Source: a bacterium
GTDB lineage: Bacteria > SZUA-79 > Acidulodesulfobacterales > Acidulodesulfobacteraceae
Assembly (NCBI GenBank): GCA_021809845.1
Contig: JAJZJW010000010.1
Location: 11,619 to 75,618, forward strand
DNA: 64,000 nucleotides
Direction of reading: 5' to 3'
In this document: positions 53,417 through 63,563 of the stretch, in pieces
Layout of the letters: each line of letters opens with the position of its first letter
Position numbering within the stretch: position 1 is the first letter of the stretch
Made by a program: the position numbers and the translations under genes
The notes under the pieces: generated by a model
The model's database searches: none
Seen by the model: only the letters and a program-made list of their open reading frames with translations
What the model was told of the DNA's origin: nothing

Positions 53417-53473
53417 AATGTCAATAAAAATAATTAAAAATTTATTGACATTAACCTAATGATTTGATTAAAT
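53417..53473 (+). promoter_or_regulatory. rpmH promoter with 12-bp inverted repeat
   Basis: The -35 box TTGACA at 53445-53450 and TTAAAT at 53468-53473 are 17 bases apart, directed at rpmH. The -35 box lies in the right arm of a perfect 12-bp inverted repeat (aatgtcaataaa 53417-53428 and tttattgacatt 53441-53452), so the left arm has an opposed TTGACA directed at dnaA. Confidence 0.55.
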
Positions 53474-53530
53474 CTATAAGATTAAGTATTTATAAATTTA
53501 TAACACTATTAATAAAAAACGGAGATATTT

Positions 53531-53680
53531 ATGAAAAGAACTTTTCAACCAAGCAATTTAAAAAGAAAAAGAACGCATGGATTTTTAGGCCGTATGGCAA
53601 CAAAAGCAGGAAGATTGGTAATTGCCCGAAGAAGAAGAAAAGGAAGAAAAATACTTGTACCTATTATAAGTTCCAAATAA
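53531..53680 (+). CDS. rpmH: 50S ribosomal protein L34
   Basis: A 49-residue ribosomal protein of the large subunit: [20 protein letters not shown], then [20 protein letters not shown] and a short extension ILVPIISSK. The motif set is nearly invariant in bacteria. A ggagatat Shine-Dalgarno precedes the ATG. It overlaps a spurious longer frame in another register. It heads the rpmH-rnpA-yidD-yidC-mnmE-mnmG cluster. Confidence 0.97.
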   Translation: MKRTFQPSNLKRKRTHGFLGRMATKAGRLVIARRRRKGRKILVPIISSK

Positions 53681-53693
53681 ATAAATAATAATA

Positions 53694-54038
53694 ATGTGTT
53701 TAGAAATCAGCTATAAATTCGGTAAAAATTATCATTTAAAAAATAAAAATGAAATAAATAAAGTTTTTAAAAACGGTAAAAAAAAGCTCATGAATGATGC
53801 TATAATTTTTTTTAATTATTCAGCAGCTTTTAAATATGCCGTAGGTTTTAAAAAACATAAGTTTAAAGCAGCGGAAAAAAATTACATAAAAAGAAAGATA
53901 AAAGAATACTTAAGACTTAATAAATTCTATTTAAAAAATTTTAGCTGTGTAATTGTAATATTAAAATATCCTCTGTCTTTTCAATCGTTGTACGATAGTC
54001 TTAATTTCTTATTTTATTCCGGCAAGAGCGTAATTTAA
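53694..54038 (+). CDS. rnpA: Ribonuclease P protein component
   Basis: The protein subunit of RNase P, which matures the 5' end of tRNA with the catalytic RNA. It is a 114-residue basic protein. Typical parts are YHLKNKNEINKVFKNGKK at the start, YAVGFKKHKFKAAEKNYIKRKIKEYLR (the conserved RNR-like region, here with Lys-Asn), and a central valine-rich strand. Gene order after rpmH supports the call. The usual Arg is replaced by Lys in the motif, fitting the AT-rich composition. The 270 bp after it hold no gene. Confidence 0.9.
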   Translation: MCLEISYKFGKNYHLKNKNEINKVFKNGKKKLMNDAIIFFNYSAAFKYAVGFKKHKFKAAEKNYIKRKIKEYLRLNKFYLKNFSCVIVILKYPLSFQSLYDSLNFLFYSGKSVI

Positions 54039-54308
54039 TTAATACGCTAAAAAATCAAGAAGTTAGTAATTAATTAATTTAGTTAATTTTTTTTTGGAAT
54101 TTAAAGTCTGAGAATAAAGCGGTTTTTTATAAATTTAATGTAAGTTAACTTGTTATTGTTCAAATATAATTATACAATTTCATGTATTTTTATTATAACT
54201 AACGCAAATTAATTTAATTAGTTAAATATCATTATACAATTTTTATCAAGTATGTTATATTTTATGTTATATTTATTATAATAACTTAAACGGCATTAAA
54301 ATTATATA

Positions 54309-54590
54309 ATGTTTAATATTTTTTTAAAAAAAATAAAAAAATTTTTAACTGGCATATTTCGCAAAAAAAAGTTTAATTTATTTTTTATTTTTTTAATTAA
54401 AATATATAGAAAGTTTGCATCGCCATATTTAGGTAATCACTGTAGATTTTATCCAACTTGTTCCGAATATGCTGAAGAATGTTTTAAATCCTTTAACGTT
54501 TTTAAAGCGCTATATCTTTCAATTTACAGGGTTTTAAGATGCAACCCCCTTTCTAAAGGCGGTTACGACCCCGTTGTGCATAAACATTAA
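54309..54590 (+). CDS. yidD: Membrane protein insertion efficiency factor YidD
   Basis: A 93-residue inner-membrane-associated protein assisting YidC-dependent insertion. The conserved block [24 protein letters not shown] has the Cys motif of the family, followed by [16 protein letters not shown]. The N-terminal roughly 25 residues are a Lys/Phe-rich extension. It lies between rnpA and yidC, the classical order. Confidence 0.95.
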   Translation: MFNIFLKKIKKFLTGIFRKKKFNLFFIFLIKIYRKFASPYLGNHCRFYPTCSEYAEECFKSFNVFKALYLSIYRVLRCNPLSKGGYDPVVHKH

Positions 54591-54642
54591 TAAATATAAT
54601 AAAATATAAACATAATATTATAATTTAATAGGCGGCTATTTT

Positions 54643-56208
54643 TTGGAAAAAAGAGTTATAATTGCGGTTGTTTTGTCTATTGCTTTAATTGTGGTGTGGG
54701 GATATTTTATGCCGCAGCCTGCAAAAAATAGCGTTAAAACTCCGTTAAAAAATAATAAAAAATTAATAAGCAGCCATTCTTCTTCCAGTACAAAAATTAA
54801 TTTAAAAAAATCCGCTGTAAACCTTAAGAATAAAAAAAAATTAAATATTTCAACAATCCCTGAAAAAAAAATAATTTTTCAAAATAAATTTTTTAAAACC
54901 GGTTTTTATATTCCTGCCGGCTCCATATATTCTATTAGCCTAAATAAATATTACTACAGTCCAAATAATATTAAAAATAAGGTTAAGCTTCAAAATATCT
55001 CAAAAATAAATCAGCTCATTAATTTTACCCCTTCGCAAAAATTTTCTTCAATAAAATTTATCGGCAAGAAAATTAAAAAAAATTCTTTAAAATTTATTTA
55101 CAGAATTAACAACAAAATTTTATTGATAAAAAAATATAAATTTTCAACAAAACATAACCAACGATATTTAATTAAATTAATAATATATGCTAAAAATATA
55201 TCTAAATTGCCAGTTTTGTTCAGTGGCAATTTAAATTTATCGGCCGGTCTAAATCCCAATATAAAAGGAAAAACGAATTATTTAAACTATTCCACTACAA
55301 TAGATATAAACAATAAAACAATCACTCCAAACAGTGCAAAACTAATCAAATATACCGGAAATATTTCTTTCGCCGGCTTTAACTCAAAATATTTTTTATT
55401 ATCGGTTGTAAATCCCGGCAATAGCGTAGTTTATTATCGCCATAATAATATTGCCGGATATAAATTTCATAAAAAATTATTAATTGCTCCCGGCAAATCT
55501 AAACAATATATCTATACTATTTTTGCGGGTCCTAAAAAATTATCTTTACTTGACCCTGTAGGACACAATATACCTTCTACATTAAATTTCGGATTTTTTA
55601 GTTTTCTTGCCATACCCTTACTTCATATTCTGGAATTTTTTTATAAGTTTGTTCATAATTATGGACTAGCTATTATTTTGTTAGTGCTTTGTATAAGAAT
55701 CGTCTTTTATCCGCTTACATATACAGGGTTTAAATCTATGAAGCAGATGCAAAAATTAACCCCTAAAATTAATGAATTAAGAGAAAAATATAAAGACAAT
55801 AAAGTTGAATTAAATAAGCGTATTATGGAAATGTATAAAGAAAGCAAGGTAAATCCTTTAGGCGGATGTTTACCTATGTTATTGCAAATTCCGGTTTTTT
55901 ACGGTTTATATACAACCTTAGGCACTTCAATTCAGCTAAGAAACGCTCCGCTTATCTTATGGATTCATAATCTTGCAGCACCTGACCCTTACTATATTTT
56001 ACCTATACTTATGGGTGTTACAATGTTAATTTCCCAAAAAATGAATCCTATGGTCGGCGATCCTACCCAGGCTAAGATAATGCTGATTCTTCCTGTTGTT
56101 TTCACGTTTATTTTTATTAATTTTCCCGCCGGACTTCTTTTATACTGGACTGTCAATAATATACTGACAATTGTTCAGCAGTATATAATAAATAAAAAAT
56201 TTGCTTGA
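54643..56208 (+). CDS. yidC: Membrane protein insertase YidC
   Basis: Inserts inner-membrane proteins with or without the Sec translocon. The N-terminal transmembrane segment VIIAVVLSIALIVVWGYF is followed by a large periplasmic P1 domain (to about residue 300), here Lys/Asn-rich. The conserved insertase region includes LAIILLVLCIRIVFYPLTYTG with the functional Arg, MQKLTPKINELREKYKD, NPLGGCLPMLLQIPVFYGLY and YWTVNNILTIVQQ. The length of 521 is typical for the Gram-negative form. The start is TTG at 54643, preceded by aggcgg; no in-frame ATG exists closer to the conserved N terminus. Confidence 0.95.
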   Translation: MEKRVIIAVVLSIALIVVWGYFMPQPAKNSVKTPLKNNKKLISSHSSSSTKINLKKSAVNLKNKKKLNISTIPEKKIIFQNKFFKTGFYIPAGSIYSISLNKYYYSPNNIKNKVKLQNISKINQLINFTPSQKFSSIKFIGKKIKKNSLKFIYRINNKILLIKKYKFSTKHNQRYLIKLIIYAKNISKLPVLFSGNLNLSAGLNPNIKGKTNYLNYSTTIDINNKTITPNSAKLIKYTGNISFAGFNSKYFLLSVVNPGNSVVYYRHNNIAGYKFHKKLLIAPGKSKQYIYTIFAGPKKLSLLDPVGHNIPSTLNFGFFSFLAIPLLHILEFFYKFVHNYGLAIILLVLCIRIVFYPLTYTGFKSMKQMQKLTPKINELREKYKDNKVELNKRIMEMYKESKVNPLGGCLPMLLQIPVFYGLYTTLGTSIQLRNAPLILWIHNLAAPDPYYILPILMGVTMLISQKMNPMVGDPTQAKIMLILPVVFTFIFINFPAGLLLYWTVNNILTIVQQYIINKKFA

Positions 56209-56325
56209 GTTTAACGGTTATACAAGGCCGATTGCCATTTTTTTAATTTCTGTTTAATGGTATAATTGTCTTTGTGTTTTATTATTATATATTTATATAT
56301 ATTTATTAAACGTGTTTTCATTATA

Positions 56326-57873
56326 ATGATATATTCAATATTAAACAATGAATTAGATACCATCTGCGCTATATCAACACCTGAAGGCGAAGGGGCCATA
56401 AGCATAATCCGCATATCAGGAAGTCTTGCAATAGATATTTGTAATAAAATTCTTAAATTTAAATTTAAGAATAATGCAAATTTTACTGCTTCAGATTGCG
56501 AGCTTAAAAAATTTTATGTCTGCAATATTTATGATTATTTTATAGATGCCGTAATAGACGAAGCTGCTTGTGTTTTTATAAAATCTCCAAATTCTTATAC
56601 AGGTGAAGATATTGTTGAAATTTATCCGCATGGCGGAGTTTTTAATACAAGATATATTTTAGAATTAATAATAAAATCCGGTGCAAGGCTTGCTTATAAA
56701 GGAGAATTTACAAAAAGAGCATATATCAATAAAAAAATAAATTTAATTCAAGCAGAATCAATCTTAGAGATTATTAAAGCAACATCCGTTAAATCGCTAT
56801 TAATTGCCAATAATGAACTGAATGGGCAGCTCGAATCCAAACTCAATATTATTAAAGATAATTTTTTATATATTTTAGCATCGCTCGAGGCACTCATAGA
56901 TTTTCCTGAAGAAGAATTTGAAGATATTAATAAAATGTTCTTGCAAAAAGGTAATGAGCTTAAAAACGTTATAGAGTATATGATAAATTCCTACAATGAA
57001 TATGCCGCTAACAAACAGGGGTTGAATGTTGTTATAGCCGGAAAGCCGAATGCCGGAAAATCCAGCCTTTTAAATAAATTACTAAAAAAGCAAAGGGCAA
57101 TTGTAAGCGACAGCCCGGGCACAACCCGCGATTATATTGAAGAAAGCCTCTTTTTATTCAATAAAACTTTAAAAATAATAGATACCGCTGGTCTCAGAAT
57201 ATCTGACGATAATATTGAAAAGGCAGGAATTGATTTTACATATGAAATTATTAAAAAATCGGATATCATTTTATATTTGATTGATATTTCAAAAGAAACT
57301 GATGTATATAAATTAAATGAAGAAGATTTAGAATTTATAAAAAATTGCGATAAAAATAAAAAATTAATATTAGTTTTCAATAAAACCGATAAACTTTCTA
57401 AAGCAGCTCTTACGGAAAGAAAAGCATATATTAAAGAACAGATTGAGAACAAGTTCGGTGTAAATGTTGTTATAGCGGATAATATGCAAAACGGCTACAA
57501 ATATTTTGTTAAAAATATATCCGGCAATAATAATATAAATATAAATGAAAATATTTCAGGAATTTTTTTTATTAGCATCGAAAATGATTTAAATATAAAT
57601 GCATTAAAAAAATATTTATACGATTTGATGTTAAATATCGAATCAACCGTACCGGAAAATATTGCCATCACAACGCTCAGACAAAAAAACCTGCTTGAAA
57701 AATCTTTGCACTGCCTTAATAATGCTATAAATGCCTTTAAAAATTCGGAACCTTATGAAATTATATCAATAGAGCTCAGAGACGGAATTAATTACCTGGA
57801 AAATATTATAGGGAATGTAACAAACGAGGACGTGCTAGATACGTTATTTAAAGAATTCTGTATAGGCAAATAA
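56326..57873 (+). CDS. mnmE: tRNA modification GTPase MnmE
   Basis: With MnmG it installs the cmnm5 group at the wobble uridine of tRNA. The chosen ATG at 56326 gives MIYSILNNELDTICAISTPEGEGAISIIRISG; an upstream frame start lacks conservation. The G domain has the P loop AGKPNAGKSSLLN, switch II DTAGLR and the NKTD motif; the C terminus ends in the invariant CIGK. The length of 515 is slightly long owing to an Asn-rich loop near residue 400. It is upstream of mnmG in the same orientation. Confidence 0.95.
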   Translation: MIYSILNNELDTICAISTPEGEGAISIIRISGSLAIDICNKILKFKFKNNANFTASDCELKKFYVCNIYDYFIDAVIDEAACVFIKSPNSYTGEDIVEIYPHGGVFNTRYILELIIKSGARLAYKGEFTKRAYINKKINLIQAESILEIIKATSVKSLLIANNELNGQLESKLNIIKDNFLYILASLEALIDFPEEEFEDINKMFLQKGNELKNVIEYMINSYNEYAANKQGLNVVIAGKPNAGKSSLLNKLLKKQRAIVSDSPGTTRDYIEESLFLFNKTLKIIDTAGLRISDDNIEKAGIDFTYEIIKKSDIILYLIDISKETDVYKLNEEDLEFIKNCDKNKKLILVFNKTDKLSKAALTERKAYIKEQIENKFGVNVVIADNMQNGYKYFVKNISGNNNININENISGIFFISIENDLNINALKKYLYDLMLNIESTVPENIAITTLRQKNLLEKSLHCLNNAINAFKNSEPYEIISIELRDGINYLENIIGNVTNEDVLDTLFKEFCIGK

Positions 57874-57952
57874 CCTAATTGGTTTAAATTATAATATAAA
57901 TATAAATTGCAATATAAGTATAAAAATAATTGCTCGATAAAATAAATTAAAT

Positions 57953-59740
57953 ATGGATAAAAATGATTTTGATATTATTGTAGTAGGAAGCGGTCATGCC
58001 GGCATAGAAGCGTGTCTTGCATCTGCGAGAATGGGTTTTAAAACAGCAGTTATAACGATTAACCTTGACAACATAGGTCAAATGTCGTGTAATCCTGCGA
58101 TAGGCGGACTTGCGAAGGGACACTTAGTAAGAGAAATTGACAGTCTTGGCGGAGAAATGGGGCGGGCAATTGATAAAACCGGCATTCAATTCAGAACTTT
58201 AAACACAAAAAAAGGTCCTGCAGTCAGGTCGTCGCGCGCTCAGGCTGATATGTTTTTGTATAAACAATATATGAAAGTTACACTTGAAAATACCGAAAAT
58301 TTAACATTAATGCAGTCAATGGTTGATTCTTTAATTACAGAAAATAATGAAGTTAAAGGTGTTGAATTGTGGACTGGGGATAAACTTTTTGCCGGCGCAG
58401 TTATTTTAACAACCGGTACTTTTTTAAGAGGACTTGTTCATATTGGACTTTTTAATTATAAAGCGGGAAGAGCGGGGGATTTTGCTTCAAATAAATTGTC
58501 CTTAAGTTTAATTCGGAATAATTTAGAATTAGGCAGGCTGAAAACTGGAACGACGCCGAGATTAGACGGCAGGACCATATCCTTTTCTAAACTTGAAGAA
58601 CAGCAAGGCGACGATGATTTTACCCCTTTTTCGTTGTCAAGCAAAAAAATTGAAAATAAAATAAGCTGTTTTATTACATATACTAATGAAACCACCCATG
58701 AAATTATAAAAGGAAGTTTAGATAAATCTCCATTATATTGCGGAGTTATAAAAGGTACAGGGCCGAGATACTGTCCTTCTATAGAAGATAAAGTTGTCAG
58801 ATTTAAAGACAAAGAAAGGCATCAAATTTTTCTGGAAAAAGAATCGCTTAATTCAAACGAATATTACCCGAACGGACTATCTACAAGTTTACCTTTAGAA
58901 ACGCAGCTGAATTTTTTAAGGACAATAGGGGGGCTTGAAAATGTCAAGATTTTGCGCCCCGGCTATGCAATAGAATATGACTATGTATTGCCGACGGAGC
59001 TCTATCATACGCTTGAAACAAGAAAAATCGGAAATCTTTTTCTTGCCGGACAGATAAACGGCACATCCGGCTATGAAGAGGCCGCGGCGCAGGGATTAAT
59101 AGCTGGAATAAACGCATCTTTAAAACTTAAAGGCGAAAATCGTCTTATTTTAGGAAGAGATGAGGCGTACGTCGGGGTCATGCTCGATGACCTTATTACC
59201 TTGGGTACTTCCGAGCCGTACAGGATGTTTACCTCAAGAGCTGAATATCGTTTGCTGCTCAGGGAAGACAACGCCGATTTTCGGTTGTGCGAGTACGGTA
59301 AAAAAATAGGACTATTAGACGATGAGAGGTATGCTATATATAGGCAAAGACTAGCCGGGTTTAATGAAGTATTAAATTTTATAAAAACATCGGAGGCAGG
59401 ACGATTATATAATCTCCTTAAAAGACCGTCAGTTAGCATAGAACAGCTGAATATAAAAAATTATAGCGATGAAATTCTAAAGCGGGTTGAGCTTTATATA
59501 AAATACGAGGGTTATATCAATAGACAAAGGGAAGAAGTAAAAAAGATAAAAAAATTTGAAAATTATCATTTGGATAAGAATATAGATTATAAGAGATTAT
59601 CTGGTTTATCTATAGAGGTTGTAGAAAAACTTGAAAAAATAAAGCCGGAAACAATTTACGAAGCAAGCCGCATTTCCGGAATGACGCCGGCCGCTTTAAG
59701 TGTTTTATTACTACACTGCAGCAAACATTCTCTCAGCTGA
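57953..59740 (+). CDS. mnmG: tRNA uridine-5-carboxymethylaminomethyl modification enzyme MnmG
   Basis: The FAD-dependent partner of MnmE. The FAD-binding Rossmann motif [19 protein letters not shown], followed by [34 protein letters not shown], is diagnostic. A second nucleotide motif and the catalytic cysteine region [11 protein letters not shown] are present. The C-terminal helical domain ends in a [15 protein letters not shown] motif. The length of 595 is slightly short of the usual 620-630. It follows mnmE by 79 bp and closes the origin-linked operon. Confidence 0.96.
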   Translation: MDKNDFDIIVVGSGHAGIEACLASARMGFKTAVITINLDNIGQMSCNPAIGGLAKGHLVREIDSLGGEMGRAIDKTGIQFRTLNTKKGPAVRSSRAQADMFLYKQYMKVTLENTENLTLMQSMVDSLITENNEVKGVELWTGDKLFAGAVILTTGTFLRGLVHIGLFNYKAGRAGDFASNKLSLSLIRNNLELGRLKTGTTPRLDGRTISFSKLEEQQGDDDFTPFSLSSKKIENKISCFITYTNETTHEIIKGSLDKSPLYCGVIKGTGPRYCPSIEDKVVRFKDKERHQIFLEKESLNSNEYYPNGLSTSLPLETQLNFLRTIGGLENVKILRPGYAIEYDYVLPTELYHTLETRKIGNLFLAGQINGTSGYEEAAAQGLIAGINASLKLKGENRLILGRDEAYVGVMLDDLITLGTSEPYRMFTSRAEYRLLLREDNADFRLCEYGKKIGLLDDERYAIYRQRLAGFNEVLNFIKTSEAGRLYNLLKRPSVSIEQLNIKNYSDEILKRVELYIKYEGYINRQREEVKKIKKFENYHLDKNIDYKRLSGLSIEVVEKLEKIKPETIYEASRISGMTPAALSVLLLHCSKHSLS

Positions 59741-59831
59741 GCCACTGCGCAGAACCGTAGGCTTAAATTTTAATATTCTTAAGTTGCAAGATTTGTTTAT
59801 GTTTAATCAAATATTTTATTAAATAAAATTT

Positions 59832-60581
59832 ATGAGTATTTTTTTTAGTTATTTTACATATAAAATTATTGTAGCGGTTATTGTAATATTGGTTGCTTTT
59901 TTTGTACGGGCAACTATAGGATTCGGTTCAGGATTAATTTCGGTATCCGTTTTGACGATATTGTTCCCAATACGATTTACTGTCCCTGTTGTATTTATTC
60001 TTGATTTCGCAGGCAGCTTTATTCTCGGAGCTTATGATTTTAAAGAAGTTAAGTGGCGTGATTTAAATTATCTGCTGCCCTTTACTATTGTTGGATTGCT
60101 GTTCGGCGGCGTTTTGTTGAAATATGCAAGTCCCCAAAAACTTACAATATTTTTGGGTTTGTTTATATTGTTATATGTAATCTACGGATTTATAGTAAAA
60201 CAGGAAAAATTACCTTTTGTTAAAAACTATGTCGGGGCGCCGTTAGGTTTTTTCGGCGGATTTATAGGAAGTTTATATGGAGGAGGCGGTCCGCCCATTG
60301 TAGCTTATTTGCAAATGAAGCATTATAACAAAAGAGCTTTTCGGGCAACATTTCAAATTGTGGCAATAACGGACAGCATTTCAAGAACCTTTATATATTT
60401 ATATCTGGGTCTGCTGACCCTTGCAGTTTTTAAAATGTCTTTATTTTTAATGCCTTTTCTATTATTGGGTTTATTTTTTGGCAATAAACTTCATTTTAGA
60501 ATTAATCAGAAATTTTTTTATATTATTGTAATGATTGTTTTATCGCTGGCGGCAGTAGGGCTGATAATCCATTCATTATGA
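59832..60581 (+). CDS. TauE/SafE-family sulfite exporter
   Basis: A 249-residue membrane protein with about eight hydrophobic helices in two related halves. Conserved glycines include FVRATIGFGSGLISV near the N terminus and GFFGGFIGSLYGGGGPPIVAYL at the start of the second half, the TauE signature. The family exports sulfite, sulfoacetate and other organosulfonates; a sulfur-oxidation role would suit the sox genes, but the gene is 14 kb away and the substrate cannot be inferred. It follows mnmG after 91 bp, with no obvious promoter. Confidence 0.85.
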   Translation: MSIFFSYFTYKIIVAVIVILVAFFVRATIGFGSGLISVSVLTILFPIRFTVPVVFILDFAGSFILGAYDFKEVKWRDLNYLLPFTIVGLLFGGVLLKYASPQKLTIFLGLFILLYVIYGFIVKQEKLPFVKNYVGAPLGFFGGFIGSLYGGGGPPIVAYLQMKHYNKRAFRATFQIVAITDSISRTFIYLYLGLLTLAVFKMSLFLMPFLLLGLFFGNKLHFRINQKFFYIIVMIVLSLAAVGLIIHSL

Positions 60582-60595
60582 ACTTTTCTATTTTT

Positions 60596-60674
60596 TAGAC
60601 AATCGCATAGAAACAGCGTAGTATAAACACAGTATAATAAAAAAAATGTTGCATAATGACTAATTAGTCATTAT
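60596..60674 (+). promoter_or_regulatory. Promoter and 22-bp operator-like palindrome upstream of the efflux pair
   Basis: A sigma-70-like promoter TAGACA (60596-60601), 17 bases, TAGTAT (60619-60624). Downstream, a perfect 22-bp palindrome ATAATGACTAATTAGTCATT and its end spans 60653-60674. MarR-family regulators often bind such dyads near efflux genes. No regulator gene is in the window. Confidence 0.5.
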
Positions 60675-60750
60675 AATAATATATATTATTAAAAAAATTT
60701 GAATATAAACTATTCCGCGATAGTATTATAAATTATAAGGACTACTTATT

Positions 60751-62184
60751 ATGAAGATTTTTTGTAAAAACGATTTTAGAAGTTTTTATCAAAATGGTTT
60801 CATTGAACATAAAATATTTAAAAAAAATTCGACTTTCGTCTTAATATTTTTTTTGTTTTTTTGTTTTATTTTATCCATGTTAAATCCGGTGAAATCATAT
60901 GGCGAAAAAATTATTACTTTAAATCAGGCATATCTGTACGCGGCAAAATTAAACGGAACAATTAAATCTCAGCGTGAATCTTATTATCAGTCAACTTTGC
61001 TTAAGTGGTCTGCTATAAGCATGCTGCTGCCGAATATTTCACTTACCTATAAAGACCAGAGATTTCATATGAATTCACCTAGTTCATCTTCGCAGTCCTC
61101 ATCCGGCTCTTCCGGCGGAGGCAATATTTTTTCTTTTTTTTATCCGACTTACGGTTATACGTTTTCATTAACTCAACCTTTACTTAATATTCCGGCTATA
61201 CCGGCTTATTATGCAGCACAAAATTCTATAAAATCTTCCAAAATGTCCTTAAATAACATTTCGCAAAATAAGCTGTTCGATACGGCAAGCGATTATTACG
61301 ATGTTTTAAGTGATGAAAATTTGGTTAGAGCGGATAAAAAAACAATGGAAGAAGCTTTGTCGCATATGCGGCTTGCCAAAGCAAAACTTAGGGCTGGTCT
61401 TGCCATTATAACAGATGTTTTGCAGGCGAAATCAGAATATTATCAGGCAAAGCAGCAATATATAGCTGCAAAAAATCAGTTAAAATCTGCTGAAGCCAAT
61501 TTACGGGCAGTTATAGGGGTAAACTTTAATTTTAAAGTAGTTAAGCCAAAAAATCCGTCATTACTAAATAACAGCCTGAAGAAATATATAAAATTAGCTT
61601 ATAAATACAACCCGGGACTTAAATCCCTCAAATTTTTAAAAAAAGAGTCTAAAGACGAAGTTTATTATTATGAAACCCAATATATACCTAAAGTAAACTT
61701 TGAAGCAACATACAACGGCTTATCGGATAAACATTTTATTCCTCAGGGCAATGAGCATTACTGGACTGCCGCGGGAGTTTTAACATTTCCTTTATTTCAG
61801 GGAGGCGCAAGAATTATTTCTATTGAAAAGGCAAGGTCTCAAAATAATGCGCAAATGTACGAACTTATTCAGGCAAAAAGAAATTTAAGGGCTAACATAG
61901 TTTCCGATTTTTATAATATACAAAATCTTAAATATCAAATAATAGCTTTAAAACACGAAGAATCTTATGCCCATAAAAACTATAAACTTGTGGAAGAAGA
62001 ATATAAAGCCGGCGTAGCAACCAGTGTTGATGTAATTACAGCCCTTGCGGAACTTGCTTCCGCACGGCATAATCTGCTTTCCGAAAAGTTAGATTATTAC
62101 AGTTCTATATTAGACTTTAAAACCTTGACCGGTTCATTTAAGAAAAAACTTATTGATTTGCGCATAGACAAGTTTAAGTATTAA
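60751..62184 (+). CDS. TolC-family outer-membrane efflux protein
   Basis: A 477-residue outer-membrane channel of a tripartite efflux or type I secretion system. It has an N-terminal signal-like hydrophobic region (residues about 30-50) and duplicated coiled-coil helices: for example, LRAGLAIITDVLQAKSEYYQAKQQYIAAKNQLKSAEANLRAVIG and YKAGVATSVDVITALAELASARHN. The signal extends later than usual, so the true start could be downstream. It precedes a membrane-fusion protein by 97 bp. The inner-membrane pump is not seen. Confidence 0.88.
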   Translation: MKIFCKNDFRSFYQNGFIEHKIFKKNSTFVLIFFLFFCFILSMLNPVKSYGEKIITLNQAYLYAAKLNGTIKSQRESYYQSTLLKWSAISMLLPNISLTYKDQRFHMNSPSSSSQSSSGSSGGGNIFSFFYPTYGYTFSLTQPLLNIPAIPAYYAAQNSIKSSKMSLNNISQNKLFDTASDYYDVLSDENLVRADKKTMEEALSHMRLAKAKLRAGLAIITDVLQAKSEYYQAKQQYIAAKNQLKSAEANLRAVIGVNFNFKVVKPKNPSLLNNSLKKYIKLAYKYNPGLKSLKFLKKESKDEVYYYETQYIPKVNFEATYNGLSDKHFIPQGNEHYWTAAGVLTFPLFQGGARIISIEKARSQNNAQMYELIQAKRNLRANIVSDFYNIQNLKYQIIALKHEESYAHKNYKLVEEEYKAGVATSVDVITALAELASARHNLLSEKLDYYSSILDFKTLTGSFKKKLIDLRIDKFKY

Positions 62185-62281
62185 TTAACATATACATATA
62201 TAATATAGATTTATACTTATATTTTATTAAACAATCCTTGTATGCAATATTGTTGTAGGAATTTGGAGGCTTATCAGTATT

Positions 62282-63457
62282 ATGAATGAAGATAATAACA
62301 AAAATAAATTTGACGGGAACGCTAATGCTAATAAAAATACAAATATGACGGATAACAGCGCTTCCAAATTTACAAAAAAAAATATAATATTTGCCTTAAT
62401 CATTGTTTTAATTGCAATCGTAGGCGGGCTCTTCGTTTTAAAATGGTATTTATACTCACTAAATCATGTCTACACAGAGGATGCTGAGGTTGATGGGCAT
62501 ATTTACGCCGTAAGTTCGATGGTCTCCGGAAATATACGCTCAATATATGTTCATAAAAATGAATCTGTAAAAAAAGGTGAACTTTTAGCCGTTATAAACC
62601 AATCCACTTATTATCCAGAAATGCTTCAGGCTAAAGCAAACTATAATTTGGCAAAACAGAAACTGTTTAATGCAGGCGGTTCAATCGGAAAATTTGCTGG
62701 AGCGGCTTTTAATAATTATTATTTAGATAAGTTGAATTTAAAAAAGTCATATTCAGTTTTATCCGCGTCAAAATTAACTTTTAAATTAGACAAAAGGGAT
62801 TATTTAAGGGGTCTTAAACTTCTAAGCAAAGAATTTATAACACGAGAACAGTTTGATACGTTAAAAACATCTTATTTGGTTGCGCGTCAGAATTATTACA
62901 CCGCTTTAGCAGCATATATGTCTGCAAGAAGAAGTTTTGTTAATGCGCAATATACCAAAAGTACAATAACTGCTCAGAAGTATACTACAATTAAGCCGTT
63001 AGAGGCGGCAATCAAGGTAGCTGATGCGGCTTATAAATTGGCGCGCGCAAATTATTTAAACACATTTATAAAGTCGCCCGTGAACGGTGTTGTAAGTGAA
63101 AAAATGTCTTATTTGGGTGAATATATAACGCCCGGGACACCTATTTTTATGATAAATAATCTTAAAAAAGTATGGGTAACAGCAAATGTAAAAGAAACAT
63201 TGATAGCGCATGTTAAGAAAGGAGAACACGTAATCGTAACAGTCGATTCCTTTCCAGGTAAGATATTTAAAGGGGTAGTCGAGTTTGTCGGTTCGGTTAC
63301 TACGTCAAAATTTGCGCTAATACCTACAAACAACCCCAGCGGAACATATACTAAAGTCACGCATAGGCTGCCGGTAAGAATAAGAATTTTAAATGATAAA
63401 GGTAATATTTTGAAACCCGGTATGATGGTCGAAGTTTCTATTAAAACCGGTAAATAA
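62282..63457 (+). CDS. HlyD/EmrA-family membrane-fusion protein
   Basis: A 391-residue periplasmic adaptor of a tripartite efflux system. One transmembrane helix (residues about 34-56, IIFALIIVLIAIVGGLFVLKW) follows a Asn-rich cytoplasmic N terminus. The biotinyl-lipoyl-like half-motifs are VYTEDAEVDGHIYAVSSMVSGNI and KSPVNGVVSEKMSYLGEYITPGTPIF; a helical hairpin lies between. Pattern and topology are closest to EmrA. An MFS or ABC pump would be expected next but a cytochrome follows instead. Confidence 0.88.
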   Translation: MNEDNNKNKFDGNANANKNTNMTDNSASKFTKKNIIFALIIVLIAIVGGLFVLKWYLYSLNHVYTEDAEVDGHIYAVSSMVSGNIRSIYVHKNESVKKGELLAVINQSTYYPEMLQAKANYNLAKQKLFNAGGSIGKFAGAAFNNYYLDKLNLKKSYSVLSASKLTFKLDKRDYLRGLKLLSKEFITREQFDTLKTSYLVARQNYYTALAAYMSARRSFVNAQYTKSTITAQKYTTIKPLEAAIKVADAAYKLARANYLNTFIKSPVNGVVSEKMSYLGEYITPGTPIFMINNLKKVWVTANVKETLIAHVKKGEHVIVTVDSFPGKIFKGVVEFVGSVTTSKFALIPTNNPSGTYTKVTHRLPVRIRILNDKGNILKPGMMVEVSIKTGK

Positions 63458-63563
63458 ATTGCGAATATACGATGAAAAGAAAAAATGATTATACAAGTAT
63501 TTTAAACAGGTCGCTTAAATTTAACAAATATATCCGAGTTAATAAAAATATAGAGGTTTAGAA

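Noticed and set aside
52975-53530. Classical DnaA boxes TTATCCACA
   Set aside because: No perfect copy in either strand of the gap; tgttgatag is the closest. A near match ttttccaca lies inside dnaA only. The origin call rests on gene context.
53464-53688. 74-residue open frame overlapping rpmH in another register
   Set aside because: The rpmH frame at 53531-53680 is a perfect L34; the longer frame is its shadow.
56266-56325. Upstream extension of mnmE
   Set aside because: The extra 20 residues are hydrophobic and AT-driven; MnmE homologues start near the ATG at 56326.
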